Of a stretch of DNA of 64,000 bases, positions 8,564-18,797 are shown piece after piece (within the stretch, counting starts at the first letter, position 1; each line of letters begins with the position of its first letter). The stretch spans positions 1-64,000 of the forward strand of contig DATFFP010000070.1 in assembly GCA_035249985.1 (NCBI GenBank). Reading direction: 5' to 3'. A model generated the notes under the pieces. That model was not told where the DNA came from. It did not search any database and saw only the letters and a list, made by a program, of their open reading frames with translations. Source of the DNA: JAICNG01 sp035249985. GTDB lineage: Bacteria > Gemmatimonadota > Gemmatimonadetes > Gemmatimonadales > Gemmatimonadaceae. A program made the position numbers and the translations under genes.

Positions 8564-9169
8564 ATGGCGACCAGAACGCGTGAGGCGCTCCTCGTGGCGC
8601 TCCCGGCCGCGGAGGCGGAACAGACACTCGATGAGGTGCTCGCCGAACGAGGGTTCGAGCGCGCGGAACCAGCGCCGGCGCTTCCGACGGAGCCCACCGA
8701 GCGCAGCGAAGCGCGCTTCTTCGCCGTCGATGCCGTTCAGCCCGCGCTCAGCGTGATCCGCGAGTGGAGCGGGTACAGCGATGTAACGCCGTGGGGCGCC
8801 GCGCTCGAGCTCGCCGAAGGGCTACCCGCGGCGGCGCGGATGGAGATGGCGCTTCCGCCAGCGTTGAGCGTGCTCGCGCGCGCACTCTCTCGACGCGCCG
8901 CCGTGATTGGTTTCGCTGCCCGTGAGAAGCCGGCGCATTTCGTGGGCGTGGCTTTCCGGGGTGGGCGTGCGGCCGACGTGATCACGATGGTCAAGGACCG
9001 CATGGTGATCGGTGTGACGGGTGAGCCTCGGAGCTGCACGCCAGCGGAAGCGCGGGTGCATCTGCAAGGCTGGCTTGGTCAGTACGGCGTGGACCCAGCG
9101 ACGACCGAGCTGTTGCTGGGGGAGCGCGACCTCGCCTCGAGATGGAGCGTTGCCTACCTTCATGAATGA
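8564..9169 (+). CDS. Hypothetical protein
   Basis: 201 residues, no signal peptide or membrane helix. It has an Ala/Glu-rich N-terminus and a mixed alpha/beta pattern (HFVGVAFRGGRAADVITMVK, GEPRSCTPAEARVHL). I do not recognise the family. Codon use matches its neighbours. No clear Shine-Dalgarno precedes the ATG at 8564. It lies just upstream of a heptamer hairpin and the HD-domain gene. Confidence 0.6.
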   Translation: MATRTREALLVALPAAEAEQTLDEVLAERGFERAEPAPALPTEPTERSEARFFAVDAVQPALSVIREWSGYSDVTPWGAALELAEGLPAAARMEMALPPALSVLARALSRRAAVIGFAAREKPAHFVGVAFRGGRAADVITMVKDRMVIGVTGEPRSCTPAEARVHLQGWLGQYGVDPATTELLLGERDLASRWSVAYLHE

Positions 9170-9175
9170 CCCGCA

Positions 9176-9276
9176 AACGGCAAAGATGACAGAATTCAGA
9201 ATACAGAATTCAGAATTCAGATACGTCGTTGCTGAATTCTGAATTCTGTATTCTGAGTTCTGTCATCTTTGCCGTT
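9176..9276. repeat. Heptamer hairpin (GAATTCT family), copy 1
   Basis: Arms 9176-9220 and 9232-9276 (45 nt) pair with a single mismatch around an 11-nt loop. Each arm has a non-repetitive outer cap, AACGGCAAAGATGACAGA, followed by TTCAGAA/TACAGAA heptamers. The same cap bounds the element at 58719-58852. It lies between two co-directional genes. Confidence 0.92.
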
Positions 9277-9301
9277 GCCCTACCCCGCCGATACTCCAGC
9301 T

Positions 9302-9940
9302 ATGACTGAAAAGCTACCAACGCGCTCCGATGCGCTCGCGATCATGCACGACTTCACCCAGAGCGACTCCCTTCGCAAGCACATGCTCGCCGTCGAAGCA
9401 TCGATGCGAGCGTATGCGGAGAAATTTGGGGAGGATCCGGAGCGCTGGGGACTCGCGGGGCTCATCCACGACTTCGACTACGAGCGGTGGCCCAACCAGG
9501 AGCACTCGCCCACGACGGGTCACCCCGCCGAAGGCGTTCGCATCCTGCGGGAGCGCGGATGGCCCGAGGACATTCTCGAGGCCATCCTCGGGCATGCGCA
9601 GTACTCCGGGGTCCCGCGCACGTCACGCATGGCGAAGACGTTGTTCGCGGTCGACGAGCTCACCGGGCTCGTGACCGCGACAGCCCTCGTGAGGCCATCG
9701 AAGAGCGTGCACGAGGTCGATGCCAGGTCGGTCCGAAAGAAGATGAAGGACAAGGCCTTCGCCCGCGGCGTCAATCGCGATGACGTCATCACCGGCGCGG
9801 AGGAGCTTGGTGTCGAGCTCGACGGACACATCCAGTTCGTGATCGACGCCATGCGGCGCTCCGCCCCGGCCCTGGGTCTGGAGGGAACACCCGCTACTGG
9901 CCAGGGGGCACCCGGCGCACCCGCCTCGGCCGGCGGGTAG
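9302..9940 (+). CDS. HD-domain hydrolase
   Basis: 212 residues of the HD phosphohydrolase superfamily, close to the HDIG/COG2316 type. Metal ligands seen: His27 (LRKHMLAVE), His56-Asp57 (LIHDFDYERW), His73 (TTGHPAEG), His98 (ILGHAQYSG) and an Asp in AVDELTGLV. Proteins of this set probably hydrolyse nucleotides or phosphate esters; the substrate is unknown. ATG at 9302 directly precedes the conserved start, while the upstream in-frame ATG would read into the repeat border. The C-terminus is a Gly/Ala/Pro-rich tail. Confidence 0.85.
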   Translation: MTEKLPTRSDALAIMHDFTQSDSLRKHMLAVEASMRAYAEKFGEDPERWGLAGLIHDFDYERWPNQEHSPTTGHPAEGVRILRERGWPEDILEAILGHAQYSGVPRTSRMAKTLFAVDELTGLVTATALVRPSKSVHEVDARSVRKKMKDKAFARGVNRDDVITGAEELGVELDGHIQFVIDAMRRSAPALGLEGTPATGQGAPGAPASAGG

Positions 9941-9997
9941 TGTCATCGCCCAACGTTTTGGCCGCGCGCCGCGTATCTGACACAGGACGTCCGGTAG

Positions 9998-10612
9998 ATG
10001 ATCGCGACCGCCTCTCCTCCTGCCCCAGCGGCAGCCGCGCGCCCCGTCGTGGGCGGCGCCTCCACCGTGCCGGATGACCGGGCACGCGAGCGCGAGCTCG
10101 TGCTGTCCGCGCAACGGGGTAGTCACGAGGCGTTCGCAGACCTCGTCCGCGCGCATCAACGGCGCGCTTATGCGGTGGCGCGAGCGATCGTGCTCGATCA
10201 TCACGACGCGGAGGATGCGGTGCAGGATGGATTCCTGCACGCGTATCGCGCGTTGGGCCGGTTTCGGCCTGGGGAGCCATTCGGTGCCTGGCTGCATCGG
10301 ATCGTCGCGAACGCGGCGCTCGACCTGCAGCGGCGCCGAAAGGTTCGGACAGCCGGCACGCTGCCGGAGACGATTGCGCTGCCGTTTCACGATCCGGCGG
10401 AATCGGATGAGCTGCGCCGTCGCTTGACCGCGGCGCTCGAGCGGCTCACGGAACGGCAGCGCGCGGTGATCGTGTTGCACGATGTCGAAGGGTTTCGTCA
10501 CGCCGAGATCAGCGAGATGCTCGGGATACCGGAAGGAACGGCACGGTCCGATCTGCACCACGCGCGCGCCACGTTACGGCGCTTGTTGAGCGACACACGG
10601 AGCGATTCATGA
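9998..10612 (+). CDS. ECF-type RNA polymerase sigma factor
   Basis: 204 residues. Region 2 spans about 45-115 (FADLVRAHQRRAYAVARAIV, HDAEDAVQDGFLHAYRALGR, FGAWLHRIVANAALDLQRRR). Region 4 spans about 145-200 (ALERLTERQRAVIVLHDVEG followed by FRHAEISEMLGIPEGTARSD). It leads a six-gene run (anti-sigma candidate, Spy/CpxP-like protein, TolC, membrane-fusion protein, permease), so it probably directs transcription of this envelope/efflux operon. Its stop overlaps the next start by ATGA, the usual sigma/anti-sigma arrangement. Confidence 0.93.
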   Translation: MIATASPPAPAAAARPVVGGASTVPDDRARERELVLSAQRGSHEAFADLVRAHQRRAYAVARAIVLDHHDAEDAVQDGFLHAYRALGRFRPGEPFGAWLHRIVANAALDLQRRRKVRTAGTLPETIALPFHDPAESDELRRRLTAALERLTERQRAVIVLHDVEGFRHAEISEMLGIPEGTARSDLHHARATLRRLLSDTRSDS

Positions 10613-10968
10613 TCGACGGTCATCACATCGAGCCCGAGGATTCCCGCGTCACCGCGGCATTACGCGCGTTGATGGCGCCGCCCCAGGACCCCACGTACTG
10701 GAGTGGGCTCGAGGCGAGCATGCTTGCGCGCCTCGCGGACGACGAGGACTGGACCGCGCCCTTCGCGCGCTGGACGAGTGCGGGGCTGATCGCGGCCGCT
10801 CTGGCGGCGCTCATCACCGGCGCTGTGCTCGCGCGAACGCATGAAGTGGAGGCCCGGGAGATGGCGACTCAGCTCGAGACGCCAGTGTCGTTCACGGCAC
10901 GGGTGGCCACCGAAGTCACCGAACCGGACGGGCGTGAGGCAACCCTCCGCTACGTCATCGAACCCTAA
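10609..10968 (+). CDS. Putative membrane anti-sigma factor
   Basis: 119 residues. A cytoplasmic N-terminus (1-56), one membrane helix (about 57-75, TSAGLIAAALAALITGAVL) and a short periplasmic tail. The zinc anti-sigma motif HxxxCxxC is absent. Assignment rests on topology and on the four-base overlap with the sigma gene. It may hold the sigma factor at the membrane until a periplasmic signal arrives. Confidence 0.6.
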   Translation: MIDGHHIEPEDSRVTAALRALMAPPQDPTYWSGLEASMLARLADDEDWTAPFARWTSAGLIAAALAALITGAVLARTHEVEAREMATQLETPVSFTARVATEVTEPDGREATLRYVIEP

Positions 10969-10982
10969 ACTCGGAGTACGAC

Positions 10983-11354
10983 ATGCAGCGCTCACGCAGT
11001 CTCGCGCTGATGTTCCTGTTGGGCGCCCTCCTCGTGGGTGGCGCACTGGGCTTCACGGCCGATCGCGTGCTCTCCAGCGACCGCTGCGCGAAAAGTGGCG
11101 ACAACCGTCGTTCATTCGCCTGGCTCACCGAGGAGCTTCACCTGACCCCGGAGCAGTCCGCCGCGGTGGACAGCATCGTCGAGCGCCGGCATCGCGAGAT
11201 GCGGGCGGTCATCGCGCCGGTGCGCCCGCAGATGGACGCGGTGCGTGACACGGCCCGCCAGCAGATCCGACGCGTTCTCACTGAGAGTCAACGCGCCCGC
11301 TTCGATGAGCTGCTGGCGAAGAAGCATTCCGCGAAGGAGACGAAGTCCAAGTGA
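10983..11354 (+). CDS. Spy/CpxP-like periplasmic protein
   Basis: 123 residues with an N-terminal membrane or signal segment (LALMFLLGALLVGGALGF). The helical body carries LTPEQSAAVDSIVERRHREM and LTESQRARFDELLAKK, the LTxxQ repeats of Spy/CpxP and heavy-metal-sensor (CnrX/ZraP) proteins. Such proteins bind misfolded proteins or metals in the periplasm and can relay stress to the anti-sigma factor. It lies between the anti-sigma candidate and tolC and overlaps tolC by four bases. Confidence 0.8.
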   Translation: MQRSRSLALMFLLGALLVGGALGFTADRVLSSDRCAKSGDNRRSFAWLTEELHLTPEQSAAVDSIVERRHREMRAVIAPVRPQMDAVRDTARQQIRRVLTESQRARFDELLAKKHSAKETKSK

Positions 11355-12646
11355 TCGCCCGTATCCGCTTCTATATACTGGCCGCGCTCGCGACAGCCGG
11401 CAGTGCCGGCGCGCAGGAAGCGCCGCGGCCGATTACGCTCGACGAAGCGGTGCAGCTGGCGCAGCGCAACGCGCCGCTCGCCGTCCAGTCGCGCGGTCAA
11501 CTGCGCTCCAGCGACGCAACGGTCCGCGGCGCGTACGCGGCGTTTCTGCCTGATGTCAACCTGAACATGTCCCGCGCCTGGGAGGGTGGAACGCGCACTG
11601 TTCAGGCGGGTCGTCCCGTTGACGATGAGGGTCCCTGGTCGAGCTCCGCCGGCGCATCGATGAGCATTCAGCTGTTCGACGGCGGCTCGCGATTCCACGA
11701 GCTGCGTCGCGCGCGCGCGCAGCAGGACGCCGCCGAAGCCAACGACATCGATCAACGCTTCCAGATCGCGCTCGATGTGAAGCAAGCCTATTACGACGGT
11801 CTGGCGGCACGAGAATCCGAAGCGGCGGCGCGTACTCAGCTCGAGGAAGCGCAGCAGCAGATGCGGACGGCCACCGCCCGCATGGCCGCTGGCGCCGCGA
11901 CGAAGAGTGACTCGCTGCGCACCGTCATCCAGATCGGCAACGCACAGCTCGCACTCATCACGGCCCAGAACGCGCTTCGCACCGCGGAGGCGACGCTTAC
12001 CCGACTAGTAGCGACTCCCTTCCCCGTGACTCCGGCGGAAGACACGCTCAGCCCGCAGAGCATCTCGATGGACAGTACCAGCCTCGCGCAGCTCGCCCTC
12101 GATGGACCAGCCATTCGCGAGGCAGCCGCCCAGTGGCAAGTCGCACGCGCGAGTCAGAAGGCGGCGCGATCGTCGTACTTCCCATCGATCAGCATGTCCT
12201 ACTCACGCGGCTCCAACGGGGACGACCTCGGGTACGGGTGGAACGATCCCTTCCGCTACTCGAGCAATCTGCGCTTCACCGCGTCGTATCCGCTGTTCAA
12301 TCGGCTCAATCGCGAGGAGCAGCGCGTCAGTGCCGATGTGCAGGAGGCAAATTCCGCCGCCGCCCTCCGCGATGCGCAATTCGCCGCACGCCAGCAGCTC
12401 TCGCAGTTCCTGGGCGCGCTGCGCACCGCGGAAGCTCGCATCGCCATCCAGAGTGCAAGTGTAGCTGCCGCGGAGGAGGACGTACGGGTGCAGCAGCAGC
12501 GGTATGCGGTGGGCGCTTCGAGGCTCCTGGACCTGCTCACCTCGCAGACGGAGCTGAACAATGCCCGTGCAGCCCTGATCCAGGCGCGATACGACTATCG
12601 GATCGCGAAGGCGCAGCTGGAGGCATTGGTGGGGAGGGCACTCTAG
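11351..12646 (+). CDS. TolC-family outer-membrane efflux protein
   Basis: 431 residues; leader FYILAALATAGSAGAQ then ITLDEAVQLAQRNAPLAVQS, the usual OEP opening. Two duplicated halves with long coiled-coil helices (RREEQRVSADVQEANSAAAL-like regions), ending LDLLTSQTELNNARAALIQA. It forms the outer-membrane channel of a tripartite pump with the next two gene products. The start at 11351 overlaps the preceding gene, and the stop is immediately followed by a heptamer repeat. Confidence 0.92.
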   Translation: MIARIRFYILAALATAGSAGAQEAPRPITLDEAVQLAQRNAPLAVQSRGQLRSSDATVRGAYAAFLPDVNLNMSRAWEGGTRTVQAGRPVDDEGPWSSSAGASMSIQLFDGGSRFHELRRARAQQDAAEANDIDQRFQIALDVKQAYYDGLAARESEAAARTQLEEAQQQMRTATARMAAGAATKSDSLRTVIQIGNAQLALITAQNALRTAEATLTRLVATPFPVTPAEDTLSPQSISMDSTSLAQLALDGPAIREAAAQWQVARASQKAARSSYFPSISMSYSRGSNGDDLGYGWNDPFRYSSNLRFTASYPLFNRLNREEQRVSADVQEANSAAALRDAQFAARQQLSQFLGALRTAEARIAIQSASVAAAEEDVRVQQQRYAVGASRLLDLLTSQTELNNARAALIQARYDYRIAKAQLEALVGRAL

Positions 12647-12647
12647 A

Positions 12648-12726
12648 ACTGCGTACTGCGTGCTGCGTATTGCGTACCAAGAGCACGCAGTACGCAGTAC
12701 GCAGTACGCAGTACGCAGTACGCAGT
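12648..12726. repeat. Heptamer inverted repeat (ACTGCGT/GTACGCA family)
   Basis: The left arm 12648-12677 has about four ACTGCGT-type heptamers and the right arm 12685-12726 has six near-identical ACGCAGT units. The loop is seven bases. The right arm is longer by about two units, as expected from slippage. It fills the gap between tolC and the membrane-fusion gene and ends 12 bases before that start codon, leaving little room for a ribosome binding site. Confidence 0.9.
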
Positions 12727-12738
12727 CGATCTAACTCC

Positions 12739-14382
12739 ATGGAGCTCATTTTGCGCGCTACAGCTGCTGTCGTCATTGCACTCGCCATGCTCCCCTCATG
12801 CAAGGGGGACAAGGAAGCCGCATCCACCGTTCAGACGGTTCCGGTCGAGCGGCGCGACATCGTCGTCGACGCCGAGGCGACGGGAGTCGTCGAGCCGATC
12901 AACGTCATCGAGGTGAAGTCGAAGGCCTCGGGGCAGATCGAGCGGATGCCCGTCGAGACGGGAACGCACGTGAAACCCGGCGACCTCCTCGTGCAGGTCG
13001 ACACGCGCGACGTGCGCAACCAGTACAACCAGGCCCTCGCGGATCTGCGCGCGGCGCAGGCGCGCGTCGCCGTGGCCGCCGCACAGCGCAAGCGGTCCGA
13101 GGATCTGTTCAAGCAGCAGATCATCACCGCGCAGGAGCTCGAGACGGCGCAGCTCGACTACGCCAATGCGCAGGCGCAGGTGACGCGCGCCGATGCCTCG
13201 CTCGATCTCGCGCAGCAGCGCCTCGACGATGCCACCGTTCGCGCCCCCGTCTCGGGGACGATCATCGAGAAGGCCGTGTCGACGGGACAGGTCATCACGT
13301 CGGCGACCGGCGCGTTCGGCGGCGGCACCCTGCTCCTCAAGATGGCCGATCTGTCCCAGGTGCGTGTGCGTGCGCTCGTCAACGAGACGGACATCGGGAA
13401 CATCCAGGCGGGACAGCAGGCGACGGTGACGGTCGATGCCTATCCCGATCGGCCGTTCCGCGGCGCCGTCGAGAAGATCGAGCCGCAGGCGGTCGTGCAG
13501 CAGAACGTGACCATGTTTCCGGTGCTCGTCGCGGTTTCGAATCGCGAAGGCCTGCTCATGCCGGGGATGAACGGCGAAGTGTCGGTGCTCGTCGAGCGAC
13601 GCGAGAACGTCATCTCGGTACCGATCGATGCCGTGCGCCCTCCGCGCGACATCACGACCGCGGCGGCGGCGCTCGGACTGAACCCGGACAGTGTGCGTCG
13701 GCAGGTGCAGGCGCAGTCGGCGGGCGCCATGGGTGGCGGCGCGAACGGGGGCGACCGCGTCACGACGATTTCGCGCGGCGACGTCGTCCTCGATGATGCC
13801 GGGCAAGCCCCGCAGCAGGGTCAGCTGTCGCAGCTGCCCGTCCCCACGGCGGCACAGTGTGCCGAGGTTCGTGCGGCGCTCGCCAAGAAGCCGGCGCTCC
13901 GCGCCCGTCTCGACTCGCTCCGGATGGCGCGTATGACGTCGGCCGTCGCCGATCCCGGACCGATCCGCGAACAGACGCGGGCGATCTACACCGAGCTCGG
14001 TCTGGATGGTCGCGTCGCGATGGCGTGCATGCGCGCGCAGCGCGGCGCGGCCGACAGCGCCGGCGTCCAGCGTCCGACGATGAGCGGCGAAGGACCGCGC
14101 GGCGCCAGCGGCGGCGGACGTCGCGGTCTCGTCTTCGTCGCGAAGGGGACGACGTTCGAGCCCCGCCTCGTGACGTTAGGCATCGCCAACTACGACTACA
14201 CCGAGGTGCGGTCGGGGCTGGCGGAAGGTGAGCAGGTGGCGATTCTCACCGCCGCCGCATTGCAGCAGCGCCGGCAGGAGCAGCTCGAGCGTTTCCGGGG
14301 CATGACGGGCGGCGGCGTCCCCGGCATGCAGCGCCAGCAGGGTGGCGGCGGCGGAGGAGCGCCGCGCGGCGGGGGGCGGTAA
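12739..14382 (+). CDS. Membrane-fusion (HlyD/MacA-type) efflux subunit
   Basis: 547 residues, starting at ATG 12739 with a lipoprotein-like leader (AAVVIALAMLPSC). A biotinyl-lipoyl-like part (GQIERMPVETGTHVKPGDLL) flanks a coiled-coil hairpin (about residues 90-155). A second lipoyl half (RAPVSGTIIEKAVSTGQVIT) and a beta-barrel (VRALVNETDIGNIQAGQQAT) follow. It bridges the permease and TolC. An extra region of about 150 residues (about 300-450) interrupts the usual C-terminal domain, and the tail is Gly/Arg-rich. Only one base separates its stop from the permease start. Confidence 0.92.
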   Translation: MELILRATAAVVIALAMLPSCKGDKEAASTVQTVPVERRDIVVDAEATGVVEPINVIEVKSKASGQIERMPVETGTHVKPGDLLVQVDTRDVRNQYNQALADLRAAQARVAVAAAQRKRSEDLFKQQIITAQELETAQLDYANAQAQVTRADASLDLAQQRLDDATVRAPVSGTIIEKAVSTGQVITSATGAFGGGTLLLKMADLSQVRVRALVNETDIGNIQAGQQATVTVDAYPDRPFRGAVEKIEPQAVVQQNVTMFPVLVAVSNREGLLMPGMNGEVSVLVERRENVISVPIDAVRPPRDITTAAAALGLNPDSVRRQVQAQSAGAMGGGANGGDRVTTISRGDVVLDDAGQAPQQGQLSQLPVPTAAQCAEVRAALAKKPALRARLDSLRMARMTSAVADPGPIREQTRAIYTELGLDGRVAMACMRAQRGAADSAGVQRPTMSGEGPRGASGGGRRGLVFVAKGTTFEPRLVTLGIANYDYTEVRSGLAEGEQVAILTAAALQQRRQEQLERFRGMTGGGVPGMQRQQGGGGGGAPRGGGR

Positions 14383-14383
14383 C

Positions 14384-15604
<1,221 letters not shown>

Positions 15605-15611
15605 ACACGAG

Positions 15612-15667
15612 TGCGGATTGCTGATTGCGGATGACGACACGCAATCCGTAATACGCCGTCCGTAATC
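15612..15667. repeat. Degraded heptamer inverted repeat (GATTGCG family)
   Basis: GCGGATTGCTGATTGCGGAT at 15613-15632 faces CGCAATCCGTAATACGCC and CCGTAATC at about 15640-15667. The arms are imperfect complements with visible 7-nt phasing. It is related to 4650-4731 and lies between the permease and tldD genes. Confidence 0.55.
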
Positions 15668-15691
15668 AACTCACCTTCTCGAGTTTCCTTC

Positions 15692-17305
15692 ATGTCCCCT
15701 TCCAGACGCGACTTTCTCAAGACGGCTTCGGCGGCGGCGGTGGCCGCGGCGTGCTCCCCTGGCGGCGCGCTTCCGGAGACGGCGCCAACACCGGTCATTA
15801 CCGATCCTTCTCGGACGAATCTGCCGGGCGATGCCGGCATTCGCGATCTGGCGATGGAGGCGCTGAACGCGGCGCGCGACGCCGGCGCGTCGTACGCCGA
15901 TGCGCGCGTGGGGCGGTATCGTCGCCAGTTCGTCGCCACGCGCGAACGACAGGTCACCGCGGTGAACGACTCCGAGTCGTATGGCATCGGGGTGCGCGCG
16001 CTCGTGAACGGGTCGTGGGGGTTCGCGGCGACGAGCCAGATGACGCGAGAGGCGGTCCAGCTCGCCGCGCGCGAGGCAGCGCGCATCGCGCGAGCGGCGC
16101 GAAGCGCGCAGAAGCGTCCCGTCGAGCTCGCGCCGGTACAGCCCGCGGTGGGAACCTGGCGGACGCCGGTGCAGACCGATCCCGTCGATGTCCCGATCGA
16201 GGACAAGGTCGCACTCCTGCTCTCGGCAAACGAGGCGGCGCTGCGCGCGAAGGGCGTTCGCTTCGTGAATTCCGGCATGGCGCTGCTGCGCGAGGAGAAG
16301 ACGCTCGCCACGACCGACGGCACGTACACGGTGCAGACGTTCGTGCGCGTCGGGCCGCAGTTCACCGCGACCGCCGTCGCGCCCGGTGATTTCCAGAGCT
16401 ACACGCACGAGATCGCGCCGCGCGGCTCCGGCTGGGAGTACATCACCGGGCTCGACATGCCTGGCAACGCCGAGGAGTGGGCGTCGTACGCGGTGCAGAA
16501 GCTGTCGGCGAAATCGGTGGAGGTCGGTCGTTATCCGCTGATTCTCGATCCGACGAACCTGTGGCTCACGATCCACGAATCGATCGGCCACCCGACGGAG
16601 CTCGACCGAGCGGTGGGGTACGAGGCGAACTACGCCGGAACGAGCTTCATCGCCCCGCCCGAGGCCACGATCGGCAAGCTCAAGTACGGGCCCGAGTTCA
16701 TGAACGTGCAGGCCGATCGCACGCAGCCGGAGTCGCTCTCCCGCACCGCCTGGGACGACGAGGGCGTGCCGGCGGATCAGTGGCTGCTCATCGAGCGTGG
16801 CATGTTCAAGGACTATCAGACGACGCGCGACCAGGCGGCGTGGATCTCGAATCTCACTGGCGTGCGCCGCTCGCACGGCTGCTCGTTCGCCGACTCGTGG
16901 TCCAGCGTGCAGTTCCAGCGCATGCCCAACGTTTCGCTCATGCCGGGCGAGCGGGACATCACGATCGACGACATCATTGCCGCCACCGACCGCGGCATCG
17001 TCATACGCAATCGGGGGTCGTGGTCGATCGATCAGCAGCGCTACAACTTTCAATTCTCCGGGCAGCTCGCCTACGAGGTGCGCGGCGGCAAGATCGTGGG
17101 GATGCTGAAGGACGTGGCGTACCAGAGCCGGACGCCGGAGTTCTGGAATTCGATGGACATGATCGGCGGCCAGCGGTCGTACTGGCTGGGCGGATCGTTC
17201 GGGGACGGCAAGGGGGAGCCGAGCCAGTCGAACTCGGTGAGTCATGGCTGTCCCCCTGCGCGGTTTCAGAACGTCAACATTGTGAACACCGGCAGAACTG
17301 CCTGA
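15692..17305 (+). CDS. tldD: TldD-family metalloprotease subunit, Tat-exported
   Basis: 537 residues. The N-terminus is a twin-arginine signal (SRRDFLKTASAAAVAAAC). The TldD metal site is present as TIHESIGHPTELDRA (HExxxH). In the cytoplasm TldD pairs with TldE to degrade unfolded peptides and process antibiotics; here the Tat signal implies the pair, or at least this subunit, acts outside the cytoplasm. tldE follows after a heptamer hairpin, an adjacency that supports a heterodimer. Confidence 0.9.
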   Translation: MSPSRRDFLKTASAAAVAAACSPGGALPETAPTPVITDPSRTNLPGDAGIRDLAMEALNAARDAGASYADARVGRYRRQFVATRERQVTAVNDSESYGIGVRALVNGSWGFAATSQMTREAVQLAAREAARIARAARSAQKRPVELAPVQPAVGTWRTPVQTDPVDVPIEDKVALLLSANEAALRAKGVRFVNSGMALLREEKTLATTDGTYTVQTFVRVGPQFTATAVAPGDFQSYTHEIAPRGSGWEYITGLDMPGNAEEWASYAVQKLSAKSVEVGRYPLILDPTNLWLTIHESIGHPTELDRAVGYEANYAGTSFIAPPEATIGKLKYGPEFMNVQADRTQPESLSRTAWDDEGVPADQWLLIERGMFKDYQTTRDQAAWISNLTGVRRSHGCSFADSWSSVQFQRMPNVSLMPGERDITIDDIIAATDRGIVIRNRGSWSIDQQRYNFQFSGQLAYEVRGGKIVGMLKDVAYQSRTPEFWNSMDMIGGQRSYWLGGSFGDGKGEPSQSNSVSHGCPPARFQNVNIVNTGRTA

Positions 17306-17310
17306 CGACG

Positions 17311-17438
17311 AGGGGTCAGGAGTCAGGAGTCAGGGATCAGGGGGTGTCAGGGTGTGGGTGCGAGGAGAACGGCTCGCACGATCCTGAAACCTCTTTCCCT
17401 GACACCCCCTGGTCCCTGACTCCTGACTCCTGACCCCT
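17311..17438. repeat. TCAGGAG heptamer hairpin with a different core
   Basis: Arms 17311-17352 and 17397-17438 (42 nt) pair with one mismatch. The TCAGGAG heptamers are the same as in the cloverleaf elements, but the core holds only one hairpin (GTGCGAG-8 nt-CTCGCAC, 17358-17379) plus unpaired DNA. The right arm ends six bases before the tldE start. Confidence 0.92.
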
Positions 17439-17444
17439 ATTCGA

Positions 17445-18794
17445 ATGCCAATACTTTCTCGCGACGAAGCCCGCGCTCTCACCGCCCGCGTCCTGGGATT
17501 CGCGACCGCCGAACAGACCCGCGTCACCGTCGGCTCTGGCTGGAGTGGCAACACGCGCTTCGCGGCGAGCGAGATCACCACCGCCGGCGGCATCACGGAC
17601 ACCGACATCACCGTCACCAGCACCATCGGGAGGCGGCGCGCGTCGGCATCGACCAACGTTCTCGACGATGCCTCGCTCAAGCGCACCGTCGAGCTGTCGG
17701 AGCGTCTCGCGCGACTCGCGCCGGAAGACCCCGAGATCATGCCCGAGCTCGGCCCGCAACAGCATGGGTCCGTCGATGCATTCGTGGAGCGCACCGCCGA
17801 CCTCGGACCGGAAGCGCGCGCCCTTGCGGCGAAGACCGTGATCGATGCCGAGCAGGCGCGCACCAATCGGCTGGCGATCGCGGGGTTTATCGAAGCGAAC
17901 GCCGGCGCGAGCGCGGTGGCTACGAACACCGGGTTGTTCGCGTATCACGCGAGCACGGACGCGTCCATGTCGACGACGGCGCGCACGCCGGATGGAACGG
18001 GCTCTGGTTATGCGGTCGCGGGCTCGCGCAATTGGGGGGACATCAACGCCGCGTCACTCGGCCGCAAGGCGGCCGACAAGGCGCTGGCGTCGCGCAATCC
18101 GCAGGCGATCGAGCCTGGTATGTACACCGTGGTGCTCGAGCCACAGGCGGTGTCCGATGTGCTGCCATTGCTCACCGGTTCCTTCAACGCGCGGAGCACC
18201 GACGAAGGCCGCAGCGCCTTCTCGAAGGCGGGGGGCACGAAGCTTGGCGAGAAGATCGCTGACGAGCGGGTGACCATCTACTCGGACCCCGCCGACCCGG
18301 AGCTGTTGATGCGTCCCTTCGACAACGAAGGCTTGCCCCTGCGTCGTGTTACGTGGATCGAGAACGGAGTCCTGAAGAATCTCTCGTACACGCGCTTCTG
18401 GGCGGACAAGAAAGGTGTGCAGCCCACCGGTGGTGGTGGCGGCGGATTCGGTGGCGGCCTGCCCGGCGGCCTGAAAATGATCGGCGGCACGAAAACCGTC
18501 GACGAGCTCGTCGCGGGAACGCAGCGCGGCATCCTCGTGACGCGCTTCTGGTACATCCGCTTTCTCGATCAGCGCACGGTGATGGTGACCGGCTTGACGC
18601 GCGACGGCACCTTCCTCATCGAGAACGGCAAGATCACGCGTCCGCTCAAGAACTTTCGATGGAACGAGAGCCCGCTGTTCATGCTGAACAAGATCGAGGA
18701 GCTGGGGCGGGCGGAGCGGGTGGAGGCTGGGCGGGTCGTGCCCTCGTTACGCGTGCGGGACTGGAATTTTACTTCCCTGTCCGACGCGGTGTGA
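17445..18794 (+). CDS. tldE: TldE/PmbA-family protein
   Basis: 449 residues. Partner of TldD and of similar fold, but lacking the HExxxH metal site, as is normal for TldE. Family blocks include DVLPLLTGSFNARSTDEGRS, PFDNEGLPLRRVTWIENGVL and VTGLTRDGTFLIENGKI. A Gly-rich insert (TGGGGGGFGGGLPGG) lies near residue 330. No export signal is seen, in contrast to TldD. No Shine-Dalgarno fits between the upstream hairpin and the ATG. Confidence 0.9.
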   Translation: MPILSRDEARALTARVLGFATAEQTRVTVGSGWSGNTRFAASEITTAGGITDTDITVTSTIGRRRASASTNVLDDASLKRTVELSERLARLAPEDPEIMPELGPQQHGSVDAFVERTADLGPEARALAAKTVIDAEQARTNRLAIAGFIEANAGASAVATNTGLFAYHASTDASMSTTARTPDGTGSGYAVAGSRNWGDINAASLGRKAADKALASRNPQAIEPGMYTVVLEPQAVSDVLPLLTGSFNARSTDEGRSAFSKAGGTKLGEKIADERVTIYSDPADPELLMRPFDNEGLPLRRVTWIENGVLKNLSYTRFWADKKGVQPTGGGGGGFGGGLPGGLKMIGGTKTVDELVAGTQRGILVTRFWYIRFLDQRTVMVTGLTRDGTFLIENGKITRPLKNFRWNESPLFMLNKIEELGRAERVEAGRVVPSLRVRDWNFTSLSDAV

Positions 18795-18797
18795 GGT

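Noticed and set aside
12648..12726. CRISPR array
   Set aside because: Units are 7 nt in direct contact with no spacers; the arms are inverted, and no cas gene is present.
12133..12738. Upstream extension of the membrane-fusion gene
   Set aside because: It overlaps tolC in another frame and crosses the heptamer repeat; the lipoprotein leader begins at ATG 12739.
15671..17245. 524-codon open frame on the minus strand
   Set aside because: Antisense to tldD, composition dominated by Arg and His, no recognisable motif.
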